Notes: generated by a model not told the origin, from the letters alone. Positions 44,981-54,475 are shown, counted from the stretch's first letter. The stretch is 64,000 nucleotides of DNA from DATIYF01 sp035517775 (GCA_035517775.1 DATIYF010000020.1:1-64000); one strand, 5' to 3'. Made by a program: numbers and translations.

Positions 44981-46282
44981 TTAGTGATGCGGGAATCTGC
45001 CGAAACCCATTCGCGAGTGGACCAGCTTGCGAACATTTTCAGTCAGAATTGGTCTCGCCTTTTCGATCGTCTCGCTTATTTCCCCGGTCCTCTCCCTCGG
45101 CGTGGCCAGGAAAGCGTGAACGTCGCCTGTGCCATCCACGCCAAAACCGACGACCTCCCCTCGGGAATTGATGCCATGTGCAATCAACAAGTACAACGGT
45201 GAATCGGCTGGAGTGAGGGTATTGAGATCGGTCAGGACGCCGTTCAGCCGGACGAACGCCCGCGGATCACCATCAGCATCGAACGACGCGCCGACGATAT
45301 CGCCCGCACCATTAATCCCCAGACCAGCGCTGTTGACATCCCCTGGAAGCGTGCCGAGGTCCCGTATGCCTTTCTCCTTCGTCCACAGAAATGCGTGATA
45401 GCTCGTATCGCTTTTCAGGTCTGACGTACCGACCACCTGGTCCTGGTTGTTGATTTCGCCACCGATATTTCCCGGACCGAATGTTCCCGTTCCCCCCAGA
45501 TTGCCGAGATCAATAGCTTTGCCTTTGTCCCACAGCAAAGCGTGACGAGACAAAATATAGACTCCACTCTCCGGGTTGAGGGCTGAGCAAATGCCTGACG
45601 CGCCGACGGCCTCGCCGTTGTCATTGATCCCGAAGGCCCAGCCGTCCGGATCGCCGCGAACCGTATCCAGCTTCTTGATACGGCCGTTTTCCCAGATGAC
45701 TGGCTTCTCCTCAAACACTTGCGGCCCTCCCACCGGGCAGGTGGAATCCACCGTGCTATTCTCCGCGTTCCCGGCAACTTCGCCAAGATTATTGATCTCG
45801 CCGGCCTCGCCGTTGTTCCCTCCCAGAGTTGGGAGCGCAGTCATCACGCCGCTATGCCACAGGAAAGGAAGGCATGTGACGTGGGTGCCGAAGCCACAAA
45901 AGTCCTCACCATTCGGATCGCTAGTGGATGTCTCGGCTAGACCAGAAGCGTGGCCTCTTTCGTTGACGCCAAACGCCTCACTGTTCGCCCCTCCGAGCCC
46001 AGGCGTAGCCAGATCCACGATTGCTCGTCCGAACCAGAGCGTGGCATGGAACGAGCCGTCTGGGGCCGAGGTGCCCCCATTTACCAGACCGTTCTGGCTG
46101 ATGCCCACGGCCAGACTAAACGGATTGTTCGCTAATGGGCCAAGGTCGGTGACCACGTATTGAGTCGGCTTGCGTCTCGTCGCTGGTTGTTCTTGAGCCC
46201 AGATTGCCCCCACCAAACCTCCGAGCACTAGTCCAACGCGGGCGACTCTATAAAATCTGGTTCGCAATGTATCTCCTGTCAT
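44981..46282 (-). CDS. Secreted HAF-repeat protein
   Basis: A 433-residue protein with a signal peptide (VGLVLGGLVGAIWAQ) and repeated HAF-type units: DLGPLANNPFSLAVGISQNG, HATLWFGRAIVDLATPGLGG, AFLWTKEKGIRDLGTLPGD and INSRGEVVGFG. Such repeats form beta-propeller-like extracellular proteins of unknown function. GAGGAGG precedes ATG 46282. It follows the small CPGC gene by 20 bp. Confidence 0.88.
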   Translation of the reverse strand: MTGDTLRTRFYRVARVGLVLGGLVGAIWAQEQPATRRKPTQYVVTDLGPLANNPFSLAVGISQNGLVNGGTSAPDGSFHATLWFGRAIVDLATPGLGGANSEAFGVNERGHASGLAETSTSDPNGEDFCGFGTHVTCLPFLWHSGVMTALPTLGGNNGEAGEINNLGEVAGNAENSTVDSTCPVGGPQVFEEKPVIWENGRIKKLDTVRGDPDGWAFGINDNGEAVGASGICSALNPESGVYILSRHALLWDKGKAIDLGNLGGTGTFGPGNIGGEINNQDQVVGTSDLKSDTSYHAFLWTKEKGIRDLGTLPGDVNSAGLGINGAGDIVGASFDADGDPRAFVRLNGVLTDLNTLTPADSPLYLLIAHGINSRGEVVGFGVDGTGDVHAFLATPRERTGEISETIEKARPILTENVRKLVHSRMGFGRFPHH

Positions 46283-46302
46283 AACTGTTCCTCCTCATTG
46301 AT

Positions 46303-46614
46303 CTATTGGCTCGTCGTTGAAACGTGGGAACCGTATATTTCGGGCGCGAAGAATTGAAGAAGTGAGTTGACGCAAATCCCGACTGGTCCCTCAGGTGTCT
46401 GCCAAAAGTGCAGCCTGCTTGTACCGAACCATTCGTAGATCTGCGCTGCGGTAACGAGTTCCGGAGAGTTGTCGAGGGTGATCACATCAACTTCCGCACA
46501 ACAGCCAGGACACCAGGCCAGAACTGCTTTGGCGCGCCGAACGATCAGCATCGTCTCCGTTTCCACGGTGATCCTGGTCGCTTTAAGGGCCACGGCTCGC
46601 TTCGTCTCGATCAT
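46303..46614 (-). CDS. Small CPGC-motif hypothetical protein
   Basis: A protein of about 103 residues with AWCPGCCAEVDVIT in the middle and EWFGTSRLHFWQTPEGPVGI after it. The CPGCC cluster suggests a metal- or redox-active site. A TTG 21 bp upstream is an alternative start. It probably shares a transcript with the HAF-repeat gene 20 bp downstream and is divergent to the winged-helix/TPR gene. Family not recognised. Confidence 0.6.
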   Translation of the reverse strand: MIETKRAVALKATRITVETETMLIVRRAKAVLAWCPGCCAEVDVITLDNSPELVTAAQIYEWFGTSRLHFWQTPEGPVGICVNSLLQFFAPEIYGSHVSTTSQ

Positions 46615-46884
46615 CAGTGCTTCGCACCGCTTCAACTCGAGTGCATTCTGCTCTCACCGGGAACTGGATGTCCTTGGAGAGGTCCTCAGAAATTCTCAAA
46701 AAGTCTCAAACGTCCTAATGCATACAAAGGAAATAACTTAGGAAGAGGCACAGGGCAGCGTGCGGGTGGCTTTGGGCTGGGAGTGCGGTTGTCGGGCGGA
46801 AGCGCTCGTGATAGATTCCTGTGGCGATGCGGCCTCGGCACCCCCTGCCACCTTTTGGGATCCGCACTTTTGCCATACATCCTC

Positions 46885-49254
46885 ATGTCGCCAGGACCCA
46901 AAGTTGTTTACGAGTTCGGGCCTTTTCGAGTTGACCCTGACAAGCAGGTTCTGCTGCGCGGCGACCAGACGGTGTACATCACGCCTAAAGCGTTTGAAAC
47001 CCTCTTAATCCTGGTGCGCCATAGCCGTGAATTGGTCACCAAGGATGAACTTTTGAAAGCAGTCTGGCCGGACGCCTTCGTCGAAGAAGCCAACCTCAGC
47101 CAAAATATCTTCGTGCTCCGTAAAGCTCTCGGAGATACAGCCGAGGACCGTCGCTATATTGTGACCCTCCCCGGGAGGGGCTACCGCTTCGCGGCCCAAG
47201 TGCGCACGGTGACCGAAGAGGGCGAGGATGTGGTGATAGAAAGCCGCTCTCGCTCTCAGACGATGATCAAACAAATAGACCATGAGTCAACCGGAGCCGC
47301 GAGAGATCTTCCCGGGAGTCCGCGTGACAACGCGATCTGGAAGCGCGCACTGCCAATTGTTGCCGTTTTGGTGTTCGCTGGCCTCGGCGCTGCTTTCTTT
47401 CTTCACAAACGTCCGCCAACTACTTTGGGTGGGACAAATTCGGTCTTGGTCGCAGATTTCACCAACACGACCGGCGATCCCATATTTGACGGGATGCTTC
47501 GGCAAGGCCTGGAAGTGCAACTGGAGCAATCGCCCTACCTCAGTCTCATCTCGGACGATCGCATCCAGCGGACGCTGCGGATGATGAACCAACCGGCCGA
47601 CGCACGGCTCGCTCCTGAGCTTGCTCGTGAGATTTGCGAGCGAACGTCAGGCGCTGCCGTGCTGGAAGGCTCGATAACCGCCCTTGGCACTCAATATGTA
47701 TTGGGATTACGGGCGAGGAACTGCACGACCGGAGATATGCTCGATGAAGAGCAGGCGCAAGCGGCCACGAAGGAAGATATCCTGAACGCTCTAAGTCAGA
47801 TTGGCGCTAAGTTCAGAGCGCGAGTTGGCGAATCACTCTCCACGATTGAAAAGCACAACACGCCCCTGGCCGAGGCTACGACAACCTCTCTTGAAGCTTT
47901 GAAGGCCTATAGCACGGGCTTGCAGCTTCTCTCCTCAGCTGGTTCCGCCCCCGCTCTGCCGCTATTCAAGCGCGCCACCGAGATAGACCGCAAATTTGCA
48001 ATGGCGTACGCGTACCTGGGCCGCATGTATGGTGACACGGGGGAATCTGCCCTCTCGGCGGAGAACACCGGCAGAGCATACCAATTGCGGGATCACGTCA
48101 GTGAACCAGAGAGGTTCTTCATCACTGCATCCTACGATACACAGGTAACTGGAAATGTAGAAAAGGCGGCACAAACCTGTAAGTTGTGGGCACAAACTTA
48201 CCCTCGCGAAATGCTGCCTCATGCACTACTGTCGGGTCTCATCTATCAGGTTACAGGCGAGTACGAAGGGGCGGTCCAGGAATCGCAGAAAGTTATCGAG
48301 ATCGATCCCGACTTTACCATCGGATATGACATTCTTGCCTATAGCTACGAATCCCTCGGCAAAGTGGAAGAAGCCGACAAGACCCTTCAGCAGGCCTCTG
48401 CGCGCAAACTGGAAATTCCCTGGTTCTTGCTGCACCGGTATCGCATCGCCTTCTTGAAGGACGATACCGAGGAAATGAAACGAATAGCGGCACAGGGGCC
48501 GGGAATCGCCGAGCTCGCCAACCAGGAGTCTTTCGTGTTGGCGTACTCCGGTCATTTGCGAGAGGCTGGAAAAATGTCAGAGCGCGCCTCGCAACTGTCG
48601 CTCCAAGCCGGTCAAAGCGAGACATCCGCTCTTTGGGAAGCAGGAAAGGCTGTGCAGGAGGCATTGTTGGGAAATTCGTCGGCGGCAAGGCGGAATGCGG
48701 TTGCATCACTCGATCTCTCCAGCGACCGGGAGGTGGAGTACGGCGCTTCTTTTGCACTGGCGCTGTCGGGCGATTCCGCGCAGTCCCGGACACTACTGAA
48801 CGATCTGCAAAAGCGATTCCCTGAAGATACATCTGTCAGACTCAACTACATCCCAACGCTTCGCGCGCTTCTGGCGATCAATCAGGGCGAGCCTGCCAAG
48901 GCCGTCGCACTCCTACAAATCGCCGCTCCCTATGAATTGGGAGCACCAGAAAGCAGCATCCACGGGTTCTTCGGGGCCCTCTATCCAGTCTACGTGAGAG
49001 GAGAAGCCTATCTAAGCGCACACCAGGGCGCGAAAGCCGCTGCGGAATTCCAGAACATTCTTGATCACCGCGGGATCGTGATCGGAGATCCGATCGGCGC
49101 ACTGGCACATCTGCAACTGGGTCGAGCCTATGCCATGCTCGGGGACACTGTGAAAGCAAAGGCCGCATACCAACACTTCCTCAGGCTGTGGCAAGATGCG
49201 GACTCCGACATTCCGGTCCTGAAGAAAGCCCAAGCGGAGTTCGCGAAGCTCTAG
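46885..49254 (+). CDS. CadC-like winged-helix membrane regulator with TPR repeats
   Basis: A 789-residue protein. Residues about 1-110 are an OmpR-type winged helix (YEFGPFRVDPDKQVLLRGDQ, AFETLLILVRHSRELVTKDE, VLRKALGD, TLPGRGYRFA). One membrane span is near 158-175 (LPIVAVLVFAGLGAAFFL). The outer part begins VLVADFTNTTGDPIFDG and continues with many TPR-like helices. ATG 46885 was chosen because the winged-helix domain starts within ten residues of it. This one-piece sensor/regulator layout is common in Acidobacteriota. Its signal and targets are unknown; a link with the divergent genes is possible. Confidence 0.9.
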   Translation: MSPGPKVVYEFGPFRVDPDKQVLLRGDQTVYITPKAFETLLILVRHSRELVTKDELLKAVWPDAFVEEANLSQNIFVLRKALGDTAEDRRYIVTLPGRGYRFAAQVRTVTEEGEDVVIESRSRSQTMIKQIDHESTGAARDLPGSPRDNAIWKRALPIVAVLVFAGLGAAFFLHKRPPTTLGGTNSVLVADFTNTTGDPIFDGMLRQGLEVQLEQSPYLSLISDDRIQRTLRMMNQPADARLAPELAREICERTSGAAVLEGSITALGTQYVLGLRARNCTTGDMLDEEQAQAATKEDILNALSQIGAKFRARVGESLSTIEKHNTPLAEATTTSLEALKAYSTGLQLLSSAGSAPALPLFKRATEIDRKFAMAYAYLGRMYGDTGESALSAENTGRAYQLRDHVSEPERFFITASYDTQVTGNVEKAAQTCKLWAQTYPREMLPHALLSGLIYQVTGEYEGAVQESQKVIEIDPDFTIGYDILAYSYESLGKVEEADKTLQQASARKLEIPWFLLHRYRIAFLKDDTEEMKRIAAQGPGIAELANQESFVLAYSGHLREAGKMSERASQLSLQAGQSETSALWEAGKAVQEALLGNSSAARRNAVASLDLSSDREVEYGASFALALSGDSAQSRTLLNDLQKRFPEDTSVRLNYIPTLRALLAINQGEPAKAVALLQIAAPYELGAPESSIHGFFGALYPVYVRGEAYLSAHQGAKAAAEFQNILDHRGIVIGDPIGALAHLQLGRAYAMLGDTVKAKAAYQHFLRLWQDADSDIPVLKKAQAEFAKL

Positions 49255-49340
49255 TTAAGGCCGATGGTAAAACTTGAACGCCTCTTACACTAGAAAGAGA
49301 GGACCCCTGTAAGGCTTCCAAGTGAGACTTCGCGACTGCT

Positions 49341-49411
49341 TGGCGGGCCGGGAGTCAGACGGGATCTGCAGCTTCGGAGGCTACCGTGTTGTTCGGTTAC
49401 ACTACCCACCC
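49341..49411 (-). tRNA. Degenerate tRNA-like unit, anticodon CCG (Arg-type)
   Basis: Acceptor GGGTGGG pairs with CCGGCCC at six of seven positions, then G and encoded CCA. T8-A9, D stem GTGT/ACAC and anticodon stem GTAGC/GCTGC around CTCCGAA are intact. Only about 16 nt remain for the variable loop and T arm, so the T arm is damaged. The unit starts 2 nt after the CCA of the next one. Confidence 0.45.
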
Positions 49412-49413
49412 CT

Positions 49414-49504
49414 TGGAACTCCCGCCGGGAATCCAACCCGGATCTCCTGATCTGGCAAACAAGGTTAGGACCGAAGCGTCATCATGCCTTAGACCACGCG
49501 AGCC
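49414..49504 (-). tRNA. Degenerate tRNA-like unit, identity unclear (Pro CGG or Gly GCC)
   Basis: The T stem CCGGG/CCCGG is perfect, but the T loop is TTGGATT, with G in place of the invariant C56. It ends in CCA. The 5' part looks like a tRNA acceptor/D arm (GGCTCGC, GGTCTAAGG). Two possible anticodon loops occur: TTCGGTC (CGG) with no paired stem, and TTGCCAG (GCC) with a mostly paired stem. The 5' boundary is uncertain. Confidence 0.4.
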
Positions 49505-49513
49505 AACTAAATC

Positions 49514-49603
49514 TGGCAGAGATGCAGAGAATTGAACTCTGATCTCATATTTCGTAAACCCAGTTCGTAGCCTTTGCGCCCTTATCCGTTGGACCACATC
49601 CCC
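49514..49603 (-). tRNA. tRNA-like unit with full acceptor, D and T arms
   Basis: The best-folded unit. Acceptor GGGGATG/CATCTCT pairs at all seven positions (two G-T), D stem GTCC/GGGC with loop AACGGATAA is intact, and T stem CAGAG/CTCTG closes a canonical TTCAATT loop; it ends in G plus encoded CCA. Between the D and T arms are 36 nt containing CTACGAA and TTACGAA, either of which could give anticodon ACG (Arg), but neither stem pairs well. Function is uncertain. Confidence 0.5.
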
Positions 49604-49607
49604 ACAT

Positions 49608-49692
49608 TGGAAGCGACAGAGAGATTTGAATTCTCATTTCCGAGGTAGAAGCTCGGAGCATTGATCCGTTATGAACCCGGGACCATCCCGCA
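49608..49692 (-). tRNA. Degenerate tRNA-like unit, anticodon TCT (Arg-type)
   Basis: Anticodon stem CCGAG/CTCGG is perfect around CTTCTAC (anticodon TCT). T arm is GAGAA/CTCTC with loop TTCAAAT; the G53-C61 pair is lost. The acceptor pairs at about five of seven positions and is followed by T and encoded CCA. The D region is about 10 nt longer than normal. Its CCA lies 4 nt before the next unit. Confidence 0.45.
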
Positions 49693-49698
49693 CTGTTG

Positions 49699-49770
49699 TG
49701 GTGCCTCCAGACAAATTGCAATCGGTATCCGCTCGGTTGCTCACCTGCTCCAACCGGCCGGGGCGTAACG
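49699..49770 (-). tRNA. Possible tRNA-like remnant
   Basis: Only the 3' end is suggestive: TGGAGGC, A and CCA, preceded by a weak T arm whose loop reads TTGCAAT, again with G for C56. No convincing anticodon arm or 5' acceptor. The 5' limit is arbitrary. Listed because it continues the spacing of the array. Confidence 0.2.
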
Positions 49771-49936
49771 CGCACGCGTTTTCGAAGACCAACGTCTCTT
49801 GTTCACAAAGTCAACTGCTATGGGGATGCGGCAACCGAGGACATGCGCGAAGCACACGGCAAATCGTGCGTTTGGCGCTGCAGACGGTGTAACGGCACGG
49901 AAACGGCACGGAAGAGCGTCTAACCTATTGAAAAGA

Positions 49937-50010
<74 letters not shown>

Positions 50011-50289
50011 TTTCAACGACTTAGATGGAGCGCTCCGACGGTTTTGGAGCACTTTCGGCGATAAACGGTTCCAAAAACGGTTCCAAGTTCGGTCGCGGGG
50101 AACCGTCCGCCTGGCATGCTATGGCCGTACGCGCGCGACGATTCTTTAGGGGGGAACAGATTCATTCCGAGAAGCCGACTCCTCCCTTCACTGCGCCAAA
50201 ACCCATCGTGCAGGATCGGAGGAGGGTTGCGATACCCTGCTGGCCGTCGGGAGGAATGACCAACTTCACTACTGAACTGGACTTGTGAA

Positions 50290-51264
50290 CTAAGCCTCAC
50301 CTCTGCGATCACACGAGCCGAAGACATCCAGCCATTCGAGCAGCGACTTGACGCTGCCTTGAGCCAGCGCGAGACAGGAATCGGCGGCGCCGTAATAAAG
50401 ATTGAGGCCATCGCCGTCCGCGTCCAGGGTATAGCCGCAGGGAAACACAGCGCCGCCCACGTCGCCACCGCGTTCGTAGTCGAGCTCGGGCCCGAAGATC
50501 CACGACTCACCTCGCAACAAGCAGCTTTCGGGGTTTTCTGGGTCAAAAAGAGCCAATCCCAAACGATAAATGGCGCCGGAGGCGGTTTGCCTTACTCCGT
50601 GGTAGATCATGAGCCAACCGCGAGAAGTCTCGATCAACGGCGGCGACAGGCCAATCTTGTTAGCGTCCCACCAGGCGCCGCGGCGCGCCTCCAGCATCAG
50701 CCGGTGCCGGCCCCAATGGCGCAGATCGGGAGAGTAAGAAATCCAGATATGGGAACCCAACGGCGTCATGGGACGGTGAATCAGAGCCCAGAATCCATTG
50801 ATCCGGCGTGGGAAAAGGGCGGTATCTTTGTCGTCGGGAGGCATGATGACGCCGTATCTCTCGAAGCTGTGGAAGTCTTTGGTCAAGGCCAAAGAAACAC
50901 CCGGGCCGCCCCTCGAGTACGACGTGTAGGTCACGATATATTGCTGAAGTTCGGGCACAAACGTGATGCGTGGGTCCTCAATGCCCCATAATTCCTCGGG
51001 GTAATTGGCTGGATCGGGCATCAGGGTTGGTTGTTTGTCAATCTGCCAGCCGTCCACCCCGTTGCGCGACCGTGCCGCGCAGAGATGGGACAGGCCTCTA
51101 CGGTCTTCTACCCGGCAGAGCAGCAAGGTTGTGCCGTCCGGCAGACGCGTGGCCCCTGCATTGAAAACACTGTTCACGGAATACGGCCAGTCCTTGGCCG
51201 TCAGAATAGGGTTTGAGGGATGGCGGCGGAGAAGGGAATCGCACCGATTGCTGGGAACGCTCAT
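50290..51264 (-). CDS. GH130-type glycosidase/phosphorylase
   Basis: A 324-residue five-bladed propeller enzyme of the GH130 kind, whose members phosphorolyse or hydrolyse beta-mannosides. Marks are NSVFNAGATRLPDGTTLLLC, VEDRRG, WGIEDPRI, YTSYSRGGP, DKDTALFPRRINGFWALIHR, WDANKIGLSPPLIETSRGW and YHGVR. The acid/base Asp expected in the IEDPR motif is present. It starts just after the glycosyltransferase stop (2 bp), so the two act in one pathway, probably synthesis or turnover of a mannose-containing glycan (inference). Confidence 0.88.
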   Translation of the reverse strand: MSVPSNRCDSLLRRHPSNPILTAKDWPYSVNSVFNAGATRLPDGTTLLLCRVEDRRGLSHLCAARSRNGVDGWQIDKQPTLMPDPANYPEELWGIEDPRITFVPELQQYIVTYTSYSRGGPGVSLALTKDFHSFERYGVIMPPDDKDTALFPRRINGFWALIHRPMTPLGSHIWISYSPDLRHWGRHRLMLEARRGAWWDANKIGLSPPLIETSRGWLMIYHGVRQTASGAIYRLGLALFDPENPESCLLRGESWIFGPELDYERGGDVGGAVFPCGYTLDADGDGLNLYYGAADSCLALAQGSVKSLLEWLDVFGSCDRRGEA

Positions 51265-51266
51265 AA

Positions 51267-53615
51267 TTATTTCGAAATGCCTGCCCGGATTTCACGATTG
51301 TGCGCGCTGCTTTCCAGCGCATGAATCTTTAGTGTGGGTTCCATTGACTCCGTCTTTTCCAGCTGGCGCATCTCGACCAGAGCGGTCAGGAATGACAGCG
51401 TTGATTCCGCCCCCTGGTTCTGGTTGAGCCGGTCAGGATGCAATCCGTCTCGGCAACCGCCGGATGCAGAATCGTAGAGAGGAAGTTGAAGATCGTTCTC
51501 CCCCAGGAACCAGTGAAAGCCTGTCCACGCCTCGCCGCGCCAACGAGCTTCGCCCGTAATGCGATAAGCCTCAAGGCAGGCGGAGATTGCCCCGGCGGCC
51601 TCGACCGGCTGTTGATCGAAGCGTGCCTTTGCCCCACCCCGCGGATAAAAGCCTTGCGACCCGATGGGTGCAAAATGGCCGTCGGTTCCGCAGAGCTGAA
51701 CGCTCATGAGCCAGTCCAGGGACTCAAGGCCGGCTGAGATCATCCGTTCATCCGGGATGCTTGCACCGGCAAGCAGGAGAGCCTGCGGCAGTCTTGCGTT
51801 TGAGTAAGCCACCAGATCTTCGAACCAGTTCCAGGACGGTTTTTTGACTGCTTCATACATCGCCAGCAATCGCTTAGCTAACACTGACCTAAGCTTCTGT
51901 GCATCCAGGTCTCCCGGGAATGAGGTCAGGTACTCTTGAATTCCTAATATAGTGAATGCCCATGCTCTCGGGCTGGTGAAGGTGACGACCACCGGCAGGC
52001 CGAACTCGAACAGACGTCCGGCGGCGCCCCTCAGGCCGCGGCGTGTGGAGCGTCCCAGGACCGATCCCAACGCCCAGAGCGCGCGTCCGTGACTATCTTC
52101 CGAGCCTATCTTTTCCGTCCACCGGCGATCGTAGTGAAGAAAATTCCTGAACCGGCCAAGCTTAGGATTGAAGGCGTGCTCCAGGAAGGCCAGATATCGG
52201 AACGCCAGGTTCCTTGTTTCTGATGGCCTGCTCAGGCCAAGTTTTTCCAACTGGACCGACAGGACGAGCGCGCGAGCGTTGTCGTCCGTGGTATATCCCT
52301 CGCCATAATTGGGGACAGTAAAAATAGCGTGCTGCAGGATTCCGGTGCTGTCGGTTAGCCGCTTGAGGTGATCCAATCGCAGCACGGGCAACGGGTCCAG
52401 CGACATGGCTGGGTTTTGCCCCGAAATCTCAATCCGCGGAGTCCGGGAGCGGTCGGCGCGGGCCCGCTCAAAGCTCGCCATGTAGCCTTGTGCTGCTTTT
52501 TTCCAGATCATCGCGCGTGCATGTAGATAGGCGCGTTTACGCATGGCGTGCCGAATCGCAGGAGTATTCAGTAGTTCGAGCGCCTTCAGCGCAATGGCAT
52601 CAGGACTAGCAAACGGCACCAGGGCGCCTCGCCGGTCGTCCAGCAATTCGATCGCGTGCCAATACGGAGTCGAGATGATTGCCTTGCCGGCGCCAACCGC
52701 GTATGCCAGCGTCCCGGATACCACTTGTGCCTCGTTTCGGTAGGGAGTGATATAGATATCCGCCACGCCGATGAATTCCACCATTTCTTCCGGGCTGACA
52801 AAACGATTGTGGAAGATTACCTGCGATTCCACTCCCAGATCCTTCGCCAGGGTTTGTAGATAGGTGCGATAACCGTCCCCCTCGCGGCGAAGAATGTGGG
52901 GATGAGTAGCGCCCGCAACTATGTACACGACGTTCTTGTGTTCCGCCAGGATCCTGGGTAGAGCTTGAATGACGTTTTCGATTCCCTTGTTCGGCGAGAG
53001 CAAGCCGAACGTCAGTAATACCGCTTTTCCTTCCACTCCAAAGCGGTCTTTGCAGAAATTCGGATCCAAGAATGGCAGGTCGGGAACGCCATGAGGAACC
53101 AAGTCTATCTTCGCTCCGGGTACTTTATAGATTTCCTGCAGAAACTGGGATGAGAGCTGGCTCATGACGATAAGGCGATCCGACAGCGCCGCGATCTGCT
53201 CCATCACGGCTCGTTGGTCGGGATTCGGCTCACGCAGCACGGTGTGCAGAGTTGTAGCCACCGGCATTTTCAAGGAACGCAGCAGGCTCAGGACGTGGCT
53301 GCCGGCGGGTCCTCCGAAAATACCATACTCGTGCTGCAGAGAGACCATGTCGATGTTGTTGAAGTTCAGAAACTCAGCTGCTGCCTCATACGACTGCAAA
53401 TCATCTTGTGCTAGCGTCCAGCGCACCCGGTCGGGATATTCGTATCCCGGCTCCGTATCGTTGACGGGCACTGCCATCAGCCGTGCTGTCCCGTATTCCG
53501 CGGAAAGCGCCTCGCACAAGTCAGTAGTAAAGGTCGCGATTCCACACTGGCGGGGAAGATAATTCCCAATCACCGCAATCCGGCTCGGCAATGAAGATTT
53601 CGTTTGGATAGGCAA
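51267..53615 (-). CDS. GT4 glycosyltransferase fused to a helical glycosidase-like domain
   Basis: A 782-residue protein from TTG 53615, which has AGGAAGG 4 nt upstream; in-frame sequence before it is antisense to another gene and low quality. Residues about 10-395 are a GT-B glycosyltransferase: GNYLPRQCGIATFTTDL, LQHEYGIFGGPAG, LLTFGLLSPNKGIENVIQAL, FVSPEEMVEFIGVADIYITP and GTLAYAVGAGKAIIST. Residues about 415-760 look like an alpha/alpha-barrel sugar-processing domain (YTTDDNARALVLSVQLEKL, DSHGRALWALGSVLG). It is the operon partner of the GH130 gene. Confidence 0.88.
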   Translation of the reverse strand: MPIQTKSSLPSRIAVIGNYLPRQCGIATFTTDLCEALSAEYGTARLMAVPVNDTEPGYEYPDRVRWTLAQDDLQSYEAAAEFLNFNNIDMVSLQHEYGIFGGPAGSHVLSLLRSLKMPVATTLHTVLREPNPDQRAVMEQIAALSDRLIVMSQLSSQFLQEIYKVPGAKIDLVPHGVPDLPFLDPNFCKDRFGVEGKAVLLTFGLLSPNKGIENVIQALPRILAEHKNVVYIVAGATHPHILRREGDGYRTYLQTLAKDLGVESQVIFHNRFVSPEEMVEFIGVADIYITPYRNEAQVVSGTLAYAVGAGKAIISTPYWHAIELLDDRRGALVPFASPDAIALKALELLNTPAIRHAMRKRAYLHARAMIWKKAAQGYMASFERARADRSRTPRIEISGQNPAMSLDPLPVLRLDHLKRLTDSTGILQHAIFTVPNYGEGYTTDDNARALVLSVQLEKLGLSRPSETRNLAFRYLAFLEHAFNPKLGRFRNFLHYDRRWTEKIGSEDSHGRALWALGSVLGRSTRRGLRGAAGRLFEFGLPVVVTFTSPRAWAFTILGIQEYLTSFPGDLDAQKLRSVLAKRLLAMYEAVKKPSWNWFEDLVAYSNARLPQALLLAGASIPDERMISAGLESLDWLMSVQLCGTDGHFAPIGSQGFYPRGGAKARFDQQPVEAAGAISACLEAYRITGEARWRGEAWTGFHWFLGENDLQLPLYDSASGGCRDGLHPDRLNQNQGAESTLSFLTALVEMRQLEKTESMEPTLKIHALESSAHNREIRAGISK

Positions 53616-53644
53616 ATTACCTTCCTGGCTTGGGTTTGTTTGCC

Positions 53645-54094
53645 TTAATGCGCAGCAACCAGCGCCATCGGCTTGCACAGCGCTTCGGGAGCCAGGGCCG
53701 CATTTATCAACTGGAGGGCGTGTTCTTCTTCTTGCTCGTTCGGTGCCTGGACCTGAACCAGACTGTCGCGGCCGAGTTCTGGGGCATGAGCAAAAGCAGT
53801 TTGGTGTTTCACCACGAATTGCAGGATTTGAGTCAGCACATCCGACCGGTAGCCATTGCTGAAAAGCAGAGTGGAGTCCCCAGCGCATGCTCGTGGGCCA
53901 GGGTATTCGCAAACCAGCATCCAGTGGCCCCTCGTCTTGGAGATCCACACCCGTAGGTTCGCCAGCAAGCCGGCTGAGAGCCTGTACTCGACGTGAGCCG
54001 AGCCAGACTTCCCCTTCGGGAGCAGATCAATCCATGCCACCACGACCGCCGATTCCAGCATGGCGTCGAGGCCCTGGTTGGGTCGCAGAGTCAT
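53645..54094 (-). CDS. Hypothetical protein
   Basis: A 149-residue protein without signal peptide or membrane span; VAWIDLLPKGKSGSAHVEYR and ANLRVWISKTRGHWMLVCEY suggest a beta-rich fold. Its ATG overlaps the stop of the membrane-protein gene upstream as ATGA, and it ends 29 bp before the glycosyltransferase start. Family not recognised. Confidence 0.6.
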   Translation of the reverse strand: MTLRPNQGLDAMLESAVVVAWIDLLPKGKSGSAHVEYRLSAGLLANLRVWISKTRGHWMLVCEYPGPRACAGDSTLLFSNGYRSDVLTQILQFVVKHQTAFAHAPELGRDSLVQVQAPNEQEEEHALQLINAALAPEALCKPMALVAAH

Positions 54095-54441
54095 AGTGAC
54101 TCGGTTTTAGGGTTGGCTTCGGTGATGGACGCAATGGTCATTCTGGGTCTTGTCCGTAGCAATGGCAGCGAAAACGCGAACAGAACCGCCGACATCACTT
54201 CCAGCACTACCAAGGTTGGAAAAGAAAATCCCACGGGCTGGAGGGGATTGAAAAGGCACACCACCGCAATGAAAGCCATCCCCCAAACGTATTTGCGGAG
54301 AATGAATGCCTGCACCAGAACGAACACGGCCGCGGCGGAAATAATGAATCCTGAATATCCCCGCAAGTCTCCCGGCATGCGCCAGAACGCGCCCACCAGC
54401 AACACCGCGATGGCAATGTACTTCATAATAGTTGTAAGCAT
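54091..54441 (-). CDS. Small four-span membrane protein
   Basis: A 116-residue protein with about four hydrophobic segments (YIAIAVLLVGAFW, FIISAAAVFVLVQAFIL, VWGMAFIAVVCLF, TLVVLEVMSAVLFAFSLPLL). GAGG lies just before ATG 54441. Overlap with the next gene (ATGA) indicates an operon. It resembles the small DUF6804-like membrane proteins in general form, but I cannot name a function. Confidence 0.75.
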   Translation of the reverse strand: MLTTIMKYIAIAVLLVGAFWRMPGDLRGYSGFIISAAAVFVLVQAFILRKYVWGMAFIAVVCLFNPLQPVGFSFPTLVVLEVMSAVLFAFSLPLLRTRPRMTIASITEANPKTESL

Positions 54442-54475
54442 CAGATCCTCATTTCACGACAGTCAAAGTGCGTGG

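Noticed and set aside
49801..49936. Additional tRNA-like unit
   Set aside because: A CCA occurs but no T arm, anticodon arm or acceptor pairing could be traced.
50013..50546. 177-codon minus frame running into the tRNA-like array
   Set aside because: It overlaps the well-supported GH130 gene in another frame and has no family resemblance.
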